64,000 nucleotides of DNA, from positions 3,720,001-3,784,000 of the forward strand of contig NZ_CP033116.1 of the NCBI RefSeq assembly GCF_009497895.1, written 5' to 3'. Position 1 is the first letter of the stretch. Every line of letters starts with the position of its first letter. This stretch comes from Halopseudomonas pelagia (lineage in GTDB: Bacteria; Pseudomonadota; Gammaproteobacteria; Pseudomonadales; Pseudomonadaceae). The notes under the pieces are model-generated. The model worked only from the letters and a program-made list of their open reading frames with translations, was not told where the DNA came from and did no database searches. Made by a program: the position numbers and the translations under genes. Positions 48,662 to 56,874 of the stretch are shown here, piece by piece.

Positions 48662-50260
48662 ATGAGCACAGAACAAGAACGTAAACTGATCGTACAAGCT
48701 GATATCGGCAGCCTCCGGCAAAGCCTGAACAGCTTTGTGCTGCCAATTGAAAAAAATCAGTGCCTGCGCCTGACCAGCCTACTCGACAATGAACTCATGG
48801 GCATTACTGATCTGACCCGTGAATTGCTCCGCGTGCCGGCTGCGGCGTTGCAGATATGCAGAGTAGCGGGTGATATGGCGCGGACCAAGGATATCGACAT
48901 TCTTACGCTTGAACAGGCCTGCAACATGCTTGGCACTCTGCGTTTGGGCAACTTGCTGCGCAGCTTACCCATCGTCGAAAGAGATCAGATGCCGCTGGCT
49001 TACCGGCAAATGCTAAGCATCAGTGAACATGCCCTGATCCAGGCCCAGGGGTTATTCGCCAATAGAATGGCCCGCCTATGGCACGAAGTCTCGCTGGCCA
49101 GTCTGTTGTTCCTCGCCCCATGTTGGGTGCTCATTTACCATCGCCCAGAGCTGTTTCAGGTATGGGATGCTCGGCACCTGGAACGTGAACCGGCTGATAC
49201 CCAGATCAAACCCTGGTTGCTCGACAGCAGTCATATCATGGGCCTGATTCAGCATCTGGCAGAAGACTGGTGGTTGCCACCATGGATCTTGCAAGGCTAC
49301 CGGTCACTGGGCAGCAGCCGACGGGTAATGGTCAAGGCTCTGCATATCGCGCGCGACTCAACTCACCCACAACAACAACAGGCGCTGCTGGATGCTGACC
49401 GCGGCTTGTCACGCTGGCTGACCATGCCAGCTAACAGCTTGCTGATGGCCAACGGTATTGCGCTGGGTGCGCATCATGACTGGGACGCCAGGCATACCGG
49501 ACGCTGGCAGCAACTGACTGCGCTTTACCTTGGCTGTACACTGGCCGAGGCCCAGAGCGCCAGCCATATGAATGCCGTAGAGAGTGCGCGCAGTCAGGGA
49601 CGGCATGCTGATCTAGACGTATGGCTTCCTGCCCAGGCCTTGATCTGGGAAATCCGCAGCCGCAGGCGCGTGAGCTTGCCGACGCCAACTCACTCCGCCG
49701 GCCCGATCAACAGCGCGGGCGATGTGCAGGGGCAGACCCACCCGTCCGATCCGGCGATATGGCGAGAGCAATGCCTGAAGTTGCTGGGGCAAAGTGGTTC
49801 ATTCGCCAGTCTGAGCGAACTGCTGCACAGCGCCATAAGGGCGCTTAATCAGGGATTGGGCCTGAATCACTGCTGGATAGCCCTGTATAATGGCAAACAG
49901 AAACAGCTGATTGTCGGCGCCAGCGCCGGGTTTAATTCCCCTTCAGCCATTCAGGGGCTTGCGCTGGGCAACTGCCGCGCTACCCAGTGGGGCCAGTGGC
50001 TTAAGGCTCATACCCTGCATAATGTAAACGCCCAAAGCCTGAAGCGTGACAGCACCCTGATTCCGGCGACCGTGAAATCACTGCTGGGCGACCAATGCGC
50101 ACAGCTTCTGCCGTTGCAGCACCGTGGGCAGGTTATTGCCCTGCTGGGCGTCCAAGGGCTGCAGCAGAAGGATCTATCGAATGAGAAACAGCACAAAGCA
50201 CTGCTGAAAACTGCCGAGTGCATTTACCGGGCATTGATGAACTTCCAATCCAAAGCCTGA
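48662..50260 (+). CDS. HDOD/GAF-like signalling protein
   Basis: The 532-residue protein is soluble. The N-terminal half (about 10-290) is helical and resembles HDOD output domains (DNELMGITDLTRELLRVPAA, LTLEQACNMLGTLRLGNLL). About residues 380-530 resemble a GAF domain (LSELLHSAIRALNQGLGLN and LPLQHRGQVIALLGVQG), and a Ser/Pro-rich linker separates the two. No HD phosphohydrolase dyad is visible in the first half. The gene is divergent from motA and precedes rhdA by 32 bases, the position of an HDOD-domain gene in P. aeruginosa as I remember it. The ATG at 48662 has no clear ribosome-binding site. The domain calls are tentative. Confidence 0.7.
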   Translation: MSTEQERKLIVQADIGSLRQSLNSFVLPIEKNQCLRLTSLLDNELMGITDLTRELLRVPAAALQICRVAGDMARTKDIDILTLEQACNMLGTLRLGNLLRSLPIVERDQMPLAYRQMLSISEHALIQAQGLFANRMARLWHEVSLASLLFLAPCWVLIYHRPELFQVWDARHLEREPADTQIKPWLLDSSHIMGLIQHLAEDWWLPPWILQGYRSLGSSRRVMVKALHIARDSTHPQQQQALLDADRGLSRWLTMPANSLLMANGIALGAHHDWDARHTGRWQQLTALYLGCTLAEAQSASHMNAVESARSQGRHADLDVWLPAQALIWEIRSRRRVSLPTPTHSAGPINSAGDVQGQTHPSDPAIWREQCLKLLGQSGSFASLSELLHSAIRALNQGLGLNHCWIALYNGKQKQLIVGASAGFNSPSAIQGLALGNCRATQWGQWLKAHTLHNVNAQSLKRDSTLIPATVKSLLGDQCAQLLPLQHRGQVIALLGVQGLQQKDLSNEKQHKALLKTAECIYRALMNFQSKA

Positions 50261-50292
50261 CACCCAATAGCCGGGATCAACGGAGACCCTCA

Positions 50293-51114
50293 ATGCAATT
50301 ACCCGTATTACCCTTGCTGATTGAACCGCAGGCTTTGGCCACCGCGCTTGAAACCCGTCAACTGAGCAACAATCTGCGGCTGGTAGACCTGTCCAGCCCA
50401 GAGCAATATCTCAAAGCCCATCTACCGGGCGCCGTTCATCTGCCCCCCGCGCGCACCAGTTCCCCGGCTCCGCGCCCAGGCCTGCTGCCCGAAATGTCTC
50501 ACTTGGTTCAATTGTTCGGCGAGCTGGGTCACCATCCCGACCTGCATTACGTTGTTTATGATGACGAAGGCGGCGGCTGGGCGGGACGTTTCATCTGGAT
50601 GCTCGACAGCATTGGTCACACCCGCTACAGCTACTTGAATGGCGGGCTGAAAGCGTGGCAACAGGACGGTCTGCAAACAGAATCACAGCCCCATTTTGCG
50701 CCACCGACCCAACCTCAGTTAACGCTCCAGCCTGATGTAAGTATCAGCGCTGCTGAACTAATGAGCAGCCTCGAGCAACCGGATCTGATAGTTTGGGATG
50801 CCCGCTCCCCCGCCGAGTACCGCGGCGAGAAAGTATTTGCTGCCCGCGGCGGGCACGTGCCCGGCGCGATCAACTTCGAGTGGACTGCCGGCATGGATAC
50901 CGAGCGCGGTCTGCGGTTACGCGTCGATCTGCAGGAAGAACTTCAGCGTCTGGGCATCACTCCGGACAAGGACATCATCACCCATTGCCAAACGCACCAC
51001 CGCTCAGGCTTCACTTATCTGGCGGCAAAAATACTCGGTTACCCTCGGGTCAGAGCCTATGCCGGCTCCTGGTCCGAATGGGGCAACCGCTCTGACACAC
51101 CTGTTGAACTTTAA
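50293..51114 (+). CDS. rhdA: Thiosulfate sulfurtransferase (rhodanese) RhdA
   Basis: RhdA transfers sulfane sulfur from thiosulfate to thiol or cyanide acceptors. The 273-residue protein has two rhodanese domains: an inactive N-terminal one and a C-terminal one with the active loop CQTHHR, Cys232. This loop is the one described for Azotobacter vinelandii RhdA. The open frame reaches back to 50218, but the ATG at 50293 (MQLPVLPLL) follows GGAGA and yields the family length. It is followed by psd after nine bases, so the two are probably co-transcribed. Confidence 0.93.
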   Translation: MQLPVLPLLIEPQALATALETRQLSNNLRLVDLSSPEQYLKAHLPGAVHLPPARTSSPAPRPGLLPEMSHLVQLFGELGHHPDLHYVVYDDEGGGWAGRFIWMLDSIGHTRYSYLNGGLKAWQQDGLQTESQPHFAPPTQPQLTLQPDVSISAAELMSSLEQPDLIVWDARSPAEYRGEKVFAARGGHVPGAINFEWTAGMDTERGLRLRVDLQEELQRLGITPDKDIITHCQTHHRSGFTYLAAKILGYPRVRAYAGSWSEWGNRSDTPVEL

Positions 51115-51123
51115 GGACCCTGC

Positions 51124-51975
51124 ATGCGCGAGCGCCTGTTTATCATTACTCAGTATCTATTACCGCAGCATCTGATTTCCCGTCTCGCGGGGTGTCTGGC
51201 TAATTGCACCTGGGCTTGGGTGAAAAACCCCTTTATCACCTGGTTCGTTAAACGTTACGACGTGGACATGCGTGAAGCAGAACAAACCGACCCTACCGCC
51301 TTTGCCTGCTTCAACGACTTTTTTACCCGTGCTCTCAAGCCGGGCGCAAGACCGCTGGACCCACAGGCAGACAGCATTCTTTGCCCTGCGGACGGCACCA
51401 TTAGCCAGCTTGGCAAAATTGAACACGGCCGGATATTCCAGGCCAAAGGTCAGAGTTTCAGTGTGCTTGAACTGCTGGGTGGACACGCGGAGCATGCTGC
51501 ACTGTTCCAGGGTGGCGAGTTTGCCACTGTGTATCTGTCACCCAAAGACTATCACCGCGTCCATATGCCAACTGGCGGCACCCTGACCGATATGGTCTAC
51601 GTTCCGGGGAAGTTGTTTTCAGTAAACCAGGCGACAGCTGAGAATGTGCCCGAGCTATTCGCTCGTAACGAACGGGTTGTTTGCCTGTTCGACACCAGCC
51701 ACGGCCCTATGGCGGTGGTGCTGGTGGGGGCGATGATCGTTGCTTCGGTGGAAACGGTGTGGGCCGGACTGGTCGCCCCGCCAACCCGGCAACTGAGATC
51801 CGAACGCTATGGGCAAGCAGCACCTGCCTTGGAGCGCGGTGCGGAGATGGGCCGCTTTAAACTCGGCTCAACCGCGATTGTTCTCTTCGGCCCAGGCCAT
51901 GCCGCCTGGGACCCGGCGATGTGCGCGGGTTCCGCGGTCAGCATGGGGCAGGCTCTGGGCAAACTCCTGGAGTGA
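51124..51975 (+). CDS. psd: Phosphatidylserine decarboxylase proenzyme
   Basis: Psd makes phosphatidylethanolamine from phosphatidylserine at the inner membrane. The 283-residue proenzyme carries the self-cleavage motif LGST near the C-terminus (GRFKLGSTAIVLF). There the Ser becomes the pyruvoyl group of the alpha subunit. Conserved PADG (CPADGTISQLG), the catalytic-side YLSPKDYHRVHMP and the membrane-associated N-terminus are present. An AAGGACC-type site precedes the ATG at 51124. It converges with epmA. Confidence 0.97.
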   Translation: MRERLFIITQYLLPQHLISRLAGCLANCTWAWVKNPFITWFVKRYDVDMREAEQTDPTAFACFNDFFTRALKPGARPLDPQADSILCPADGTISQLGKIEHGRIFQAKGQSFSVLELLGGHAEHAALFQGGEFATVYLSPKDYHRVHMPTGGTLTDMVYVPGKLFSVNQATAENVPELFARNERVVCLFDTSHGPMAVVLVGAMIVASVETVWAGLVAPPTRQLRSERYGQAAPALERGAEMGRFKLGSTAIVLFGPGHAAWDPAMCAGSAVSMGQALGKLLE

Positions 51976-51995
51976 ACGGCGATCTGGGCTGGCGC

Positions 51996-52955
51996 TCAAG
52001 CTCGTGCAAAATTGAAAGCGATTACCTGCTCAATGCGCGGCGCTCCCAGCGCCAGCATAACCAGTCGGTCCAAGCCTAGAGCAACGCCCGCGCAAGGCGG
52101 CAGGCCGGCGTTCAATGCATCAACCAGACGCGTATCCACTGGCAGTGCGGCCTTGCCCATTGCCTCGCGCTCGCGCTGGTCGGCAGCAAATCGCCGGCCC
52201 TGCTCTTCTGCGTCAGTCAATTCAAAATAGCCGTTGGCCAGTTCCATCCCCTGCACAAATAACTCGAAGCGCGCAGCGCTTGGCACTGCATCATCGCCGT
52301 CCACAACCTGCGCCAAGGCTGCCTGTGACGCTGGAAAGGCGTAGACCATGGTCGGCGCCTGTAACGCGGGCTCGATGCAATGCGAGAACAACAGGTTGAG
52401 CCAGCCATCGCGCGGCATTTCGCCGCTAAAGCCACATCGATTGCGCCCCTGCTGGGCAAGATCGGCATCGCTGCATTGATGAATATCCAATGCCAGATGT
52501 TCGGCAAACAAGCTCGCATAGGTAACACGACGCGCTGCAACGCAGCCGAGAATACCGACCACCAGGGCTTCCACCTCATCCATCAACTGATGGTGATCAA
52601 AGCCCACGCGGTACCATTCGAGCATGCTGAACTCGGGATTATGGCGGCCGCCAGTCTCGCCATTACGAAACACCTTGCACAGCTGCCAGATACAGCCACT
52701 GCCAGCGGCGAGTAGCCGCTTCATCGGGTACTCCGGTGATGTATGCAAATACAGCCGCTGCGCAGCCTGATCGCCGTCGGCAATATAATCGGTGGCAAAG
52801 GGGTGCAGCTGAGGATCACTGACCGCAGCGGCGGACAGACAGGGCGTCTCCACTTCCAGCACGTTGCGCTCGGCAAAGAACTGACGAACCTGCCCTATTA
52901 TCCCGGCGCGCGCGCGCAATGCGTTAATCGACGCGGAAGGCTGCCAATCCTGCAT
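51996..52955 (-). CDS. epmA: EF-P beta-lysylation ligase EpmA
   Basis: EpmA (GenX, PoxA) is a truncated class II lysyl-tRNA synthetase that attaches (R)-beta-lysine to EF-P Lys34. The 319-residue protein has the class II motifs but no anticodon-binding domain. Motif 2 is in LCKVFRNGETGGRHNPEFSMLEW, split here for reading, and motif 3 in GVALGLDRLVML. Aspartate and glutamate ligands such as ELANGYFELTDAEEQ complete the site. A GTG at 52958 and an ATG at 52955 are both possible; the ATG is eight bases from GGAG. It lies just after the efp terminator on the same strand, so it depends on read-through or its own promoter. Confidence 0.93.
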   Translation of the reverse strand: MQDWQPSASINALRARAGIIGQVRQFFAERNVLEVETPCLSAAAVSDPQLHPFATDYIADGDQAAQRLYLHTSPEYPMKRLLAAGSGCIWQLCKVFRNGETGGRHNPEFSMLEWYRVGFDHHQLMDEVEALVVGILGCVAARRVTYASLFAEHLALDIHQCSDADLAQQGRNRCGFSGEMPRDGWLNLLFSHCIEPALQAPTMVYAFPASQAALAQVVDGDDAVPSAARFELFVQGMELANGYFELTDAEEQGRRFAADQREREAMGKAALPVDTRLVDALNAGLPPCAGVALGLDRLVMLALGAPRIEQVIAFNFARA

Positions 52956-52970
52956 CACTTACTCTCCAAC

Positions 52971-53002
52971 CAGAAAAGAAAAACCGGGGCTAGGCCCCGG
53001 TT
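52971..53002 (-). terminator. Terminator between efp and epmA
   Basis: A 9-base stem (AACCGGGGC with GCCCCGGTT) has a three-base loop. On the minus strand it is followed by TTTCTTTTC within a pyrimidine-rich stretch. Its end is about 13 bases before the epmA start codon, so it may attenuate epmA. Confidence 0.75.
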
Positions 53003-53034
53003 GATCGGTACGTGCTTGCCGGTGCCTCAGGCAC

Positions 53035-53601
53035 TCAAGCGCGGCCCACATACTCGGCGCTGCGAGTATCTACTTTCAGTACATCGCCGACGTTGATGAA
53101 CAGCGGCACCTTGACCACTGCACCAGTCATCAGCTTGGCTGGCTTGGTACCACCACCGGACGTGTCACCGCGCACACCCGGATCAGTTTCAACCACTTCC
53201 AGCTCAACAAAATTGGGTGCACCAACTGCAATCGGCGCGCCGTTAAACAAAGTAACCTGATAGATCACTTGTTCCTTCAACCAGTTCTTCGCATCGCTGA
53301 CCGCTTTCTCGTCCGCCGCTACCTGCTCGAACGAACCGTCGGTGGCCATGAAATGCCAAAATTCACCGTCGGCATAGAGATATTCCATCTCGCGATCCAT
53401 GACATCGGCGCCTTCCAGGCTATCGCCCGACTTGAAGGTACGCTCGTTGACCCGGCCGGTCTTCAGGTTGCGGACCTTGACTCGGTTGAATGCCTGGCCC
53501 TTACCCGGCTTGACATACTCGTTTTCCAGAATGGAGCAAGGATCGCCATCGAGCATCACCTTGAGACCGGGCTTGAATTCGTTGGTAGAATAATTGGCCA
53601 T
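53035..53601 (-). CDS. efp: Elongation factor P with Lys34
   Basis: EF-P relieves ribosomes stalled at polyproline stretches. The 188-residue protein has three beta-barrel domains. The first contains the loop [10 protein letters not shown], with Lys34 at the tip, the residue beta-lysylated by EpmA and EpmB. This differs from the Arg32-rhamnosylated EF-P of P. aeruginosa. The C-terminus SAEYVGRA is typical of the family. It is flanked by epmA downstream and a divergent epmB upstream, making a self-contained modification cluster. Confidence 0.97.
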   Translation of the reverse strand: MANYSTNEFKPGLKVMLDGDPCSILENEYVKPGKGQAFNRVKVRNLKTGRVNERTFKSGDSLEGADVMDREMEYLYADGEFWHFMATDGSFEQVAADEKAVSDAKNWLKEQVIYQVTLFNGAPIAVGAPNFVELEVVETDPGVRGDTSGGGTKPAKLMTGAVVKVPLFINVGDVLKVDTRSAEYVGRA

Positions 53602-53661
53602 ACACTTCCCACTGACAGTTTGAACGGAAACATCCGATAACGCGCTGAACAGAAGCGTCAG

Positions 53662-53679
53662 ACCGGGATAAATCCCGGT
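53662..53679. promoter_or_regulatory. Palindrome in the efp-epmB divergent region
   Basis: ACCGGGAT and ATCCCGGT are perfect 8-base inverted repeats separated by AA. The site lies 61 bases from the efp start and 64 bases from the epmB start. A two-base centre favours a protein operator over an RNA hairpin, although a shorter stem with a six-base loop is possible. Confidence 0.4.
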
Positions 53680-53742
53680 GACAGCCAGACGTCAGCAATA
53701 ACGTCCGACGGATGCCTTGCCACCCAAGCGCGGAAAACGCCA

Positions 53743-54765
53743 ATGATACATGGATCTTTAGCCTCTGTTGAGTCCGACAGCTGGCAAAGTCTGCTGGCCT
53801 CCAGCATTACTGACCCTCGCACCTTGCTGGAGCGGCTCAACCTCGACCCTGCCCTGCTGGGGCCGGCAATGTTGGCCAGCGCTGATTTTGCCCTGCGCGT
53901 GCCCGAACCCTACCTTGCGCGCATGCAGCCTGGTGACGTGCATGACCCCCTATTACGCCAGGTGCTGCCCGTTGGTGAGGAGCTGCTGGCTCAGCCTGGT
54001 TATCAACTCGACCCCCTCGGCGAGCAGCAGACCAACGCCCGGCCAGGCATTATTCACAAGTACCATGGGCGCCTGCTATTAATAGTCAGCGGTGGCTGCG
54101 CGATTAATTGCCGTTACTGTTTTCGCCGCCACTTCCCCTACGAAGACAACAACCTGAGCACCGCCGAGTGGCAGCAGGCGCTGGACTACATCCGCTCGGA
54201 TACCAGCCTGAGTGAAGTGATTTACAGCGGCGGCGACCCGCTGGCAGCCAATGATAAGCGGCTGGCCTGGCTGACTCGGGAAATTGCCGAGATAAACCAT
54301 ATCCGCCGGTTGCGTATTCATACACGCTTACCTGTGGTCATTCCCCAGCGCGTCACGGGCGGATTGATAGATGCCCTTTGCGCTACCCGATTACCGGTCA
54401 CCATGGTTCTGCACTGCAATCATGCCAATGAAATTGATCAGCATCTTGGCGCAGCCATACAGCGGCTGCGTGCCGCAGGGATGACATTGCTGAATCAGTC
54501 GGTGCTGCTCAAGGGCGTGAATGATCAACTCCAACAACAACTGGAGCTCAGCGAAAAGCTAGGCGACCATGGCGTTTTGCCCTATTATCTGCACGTACTG
54601 GACCACGTAAAAGGCGCCCAGCATTTCCATGTAGACGACCAGCTTGCTAAGCGGCTGGTTGGCCAGATGCTGAGTAAGCTTCCAGGATTCCTGGTTCCCC
54701 GCCTGGTGCGCGAAACAGCCGGGTGCGCTGGAAAATCACCTTTACCAGTAGAACTGATTGAATAG
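53743..54765 (+). CDS. epmB: EF-P lysine 2,3-aminomutase EpmB
   Basis: EpmB is a radical SAM, PLP-dependent enzyme that converts L-lysine to (R)-beta-lysine for EpmA. The 340-residue protein has the cluster motif CAINCRYC (Cys119, Cys123, Cys126), followed by FRRHFPYEDN. The PLP-lysine region lies in HVKGAQHF, near residue 290. Length matches E. coli EpmB (342). It is divergent from efp across a 141-base gap. The start ATG at 53743 has a weak ribosome-binding site. Confidence 0.94.
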   Translation: MIHGSLASVESDSWQSLLASSITDPRTLLERLNLDPALLGPAMLASADFALRVPEPYLARMQPGDVHDPLLRQVLPVGEELLAQPGYQLDPLGEQQTNARPGIIHKYHGRLLLIVSGGCAINCRYCFRRHFPYEDNNLSTAEWQQALDYIRSDTSLSEVIYSGGDPLAANDKRLAWLTREIAEINHIRRLRIHTRLPVVIPQRVTGGLIDALCATRLPVTMVLHCNHANEIDQHLGAAIQRLRAAGMTLLNQSVLLKGVNDQLQQQLELSEKLGDHGVLPYYLHVLDHVKGAQHFHVDDQLAKRLVGQMLSKLPGFLVPRLVRETAGCAGKSPLPVELIE

Positions 54766-54939
54766 CGTCAATTGAAATAGCGTAATCTGCTAGATAGTGG
54801 CCTATATCGACCGCGCTGAGCCTCTTTAGCGCCTGGCCGACTTTGCTGCTAGAGTGTTGGTGACGCACTGGCGTCCTGGAGAACCCGTTCTCAACGCATC
54901 GGGACTTGGCCTGAACCGCTTGTATTGGATAAGACTGTT

Positions 54940-56736
54940 ATGGATAGCACAACGCAAAAATTGAATTTGCGGATACCTCAGCAGACGCTCAAATCGCTGA
55001 GCTTTGCAGAGGGCAGTGAAAAAGGCATCGTTCAATGGCTGGCCAATTTACCCAAGGCCAACATCGGTGAGACTGCGCGTCAGTTATATCAGGGCCTTAT
55101 CGAAATCAATCAGCTGGATATCGCTGCGGACAAGCGTCTGGCGATTCTCGAACGCATCCGTCCGGAAGTTCATTACGTGTGCAGTGCACTGGCCAAATAT
55201 TATCTTGGACAGTCGATCGTTCTTGAGGACAAACCGCGCAAAGTCGCCAACCTCTCACAGTCGTTACAGAATCACCTGGCCAACGGCTACAAGATCGTTG
55301 TTGCCCAGGAACGTACGATCAAATCCCGCGATCACTCGGCGCTGGTCGGCCTGGCAATACAGCGCGCCATGCGAGGCCTGTGCGGGCCACTGCTGCGCGC
55401 CTTTCAGCTTTACTGCCCGGTGGCTGACGGCGTGTGGTTGGAGTTGCACCAGTTATATCAATTGGCGCGCAAACGAGGCCTGCATCAACAACCGATCAAT
55501 GACAATGAAAGCCAAGGGGGGAAACCCCTGAGCATCGAACAATGCTACTTGATCGCATTGCTGATGGGCTCGGCAAGACCGAATCAAATGCGCCAGAGCG
55601 CAATGGGTCGGTTGTTCGTCACCCTTGAGGACTGGTCGCGTATGGCCGTGCTGGTTGAGCCAACCGACGCTCGTGCCCTGTTCATCATCAACCCGGCGAT
55701 GGACTGCCCGCCCCGTTATCGCTCTCTGATCCGCGAGGAAGATTTGACCAACAGCCTGGGCCTCAGCACCCAGGACCTGGTCGACGGCATCAAGGAATAC
55801 ATGCTCAACGGCGGCGAAAGTCGCGGCAACCTGAAGATCCCTGAGGGTTTCGGGGTCGAGTTGCTGCAGCATGTCAGCCAGTCCTGGGGCGACCTCGCAG
55901 AGCGCACTTTCAACCGAGTACCAGGCAGAGGTATTCTCAAACTCAGTATAGGCATGAGTGCCACGCACTTCCGTATCGCCCGCGTGCCCTTTTCCAGTTT
56001 TATCGATGCCGACGAGAAGGATACCAACCCGTTCTCCGACGCCGCGCAGCGTGAACGTCACAAAGGCGGATGGAACGGCGCGTTCGATGGTGAACCGAAG
56101 TCCCTGGATTGGAGCCCTGGCGCTGTCGAACAGATCAATTACAACAGCTTGCCCGGCGATACCAACCTGGAAGAGAACGACGACAATTTTCCGATTCACA
56201 CGCTGCCGATCATTAATCACAGCCCCGGTGGTTTCTGCCTGACCTGGCCAAAGGATGTGCCCAAGCAACTGCAGGCGGGCGAGCTGCTGGGCATTCAGGA
56301 AGAGAACGAACAGGACTGGAGCCTGGCCGTAGTACGCTGGATACGCCAGGTGCGGGGCGGCGGCACTCAGATGGGCATTGAGCTGGTGGCGCCGCATTGC
56401 ACCCCTTGCGCGGTCAAGCTGATGCGCAAGACCGAACAGCCCAGCACTTATCTGCGCGGACTGATACTACCCGAGGTCGCTGCGATAGACCGGCCGTCGA
56501 CGCTAATTACGCCGCGTATGCCTTTTCAGGTCAACAGCAAGGTCATGATCATGCAGGGCAACCGTGAGCTGCGTGCCCATCTCACCGACCGCGTGGCCGC
56601 GACGGGCAGCTTCAGTCAGTTTGAATACAAGCTGCTGGAGCCACTGAATGAGCAACAGACGAAATCCGAGACCGGCAGCACATCTTTGAATACCGGTGCC
56701 GAGGATGACTTTGACTCACTATGGAAGTCTCTGTAA
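54940..56736 (+). CDS. Large protein with an atypical PilZ-like domain
   Basis: The 598-residue protein is soluble. Residues 1 to about 400 are mainly helical with no motif that I recognise (for example NRIP-like start KLNLRIPQQTLKSLSF and YYLGQSIVLED). From about 410 to 490 it resembles a PilZ domain: NHSPGGF corresponds to the (D/N)xSxxG motif, followed by LAVVRWIRQVRGGGTQMGIELV. The usual upstream RxxxR c-di-GMP motif is not obvious, so nucleotide binding is uncertain. It lies just upstream of fimX, as in P. aeruginosa by memory, which suggests a role in c-di-GMP or twitching control. A TTG at 54925 is an alternative start. Confidence 0.72.
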   Translation: MDSTTQKLNLRIPQQTLKSLSFAEGSEKGIVQWLANLPKANIGETARQLYQGLIEINQLDIAADKRLAILERIRPEVHYVCSALAKYYLGQSIVLEDKPRKVANLSQSLQNHLANGYKIVVAQERTIKSRDHSALVGLAIQRAMRGLCGPLLRAFQLYCPVADGVWLELHQLYQLARKRGLHQQPINDNESQGGKPLSIEQCYLIALLMGSARPNQMRQSAMGRLFVTLEDWSRMAVLVEPTDARALFIINPAMDCPPRYRSLIREEDLTNSLGLSTQDLVDGIKEYMLNGGESRGNLKIPEGFGVELLQHVSQSWGDLAERTFNRVPGRGILKLSIGMSATHFRIARVPFSSFIDADEKDTNPFSDAAQRERHKGGWNGAFDGEPKSLDWSPGAVEQINYNSLPGDTNLEENDDNFPIHTLPIINHSPGGFCLTWPKDVPKQLQAGELLGIQEENEQDWSLAVVRWIRQVRGGGTQMGIELVAPHCTPCAVKLMRKTEQPSTYLRGLILPEVAAIDRPSTLITPRMPFQVNSKVMIMQGNRELRAHLTDRVAATGSFSQFEYKLLEPLNEQQTKSETGSTSLNTGAEDDFDSLWKSL

Positions 56737-56874
56737 ATTCAGGTTTTTACGGATTGATCCGGACCTGATGCAGAAGGCGCCATACCCCTGCGGCTGATGG
56801 TCGCTCGGGGCTCTTATCCGGATTTTCTTATCCAATGTGAGCCGGTAAAACTGGCCGTTTAAATCTGGAAGACC

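Noticed and set aside
54879..54892. GAGAAC-CC-GTTCTC palindrome upstream of the PilZ-like gene
   Set aside because: The arms are short and isolated, with no adjacent promoter that I can support.
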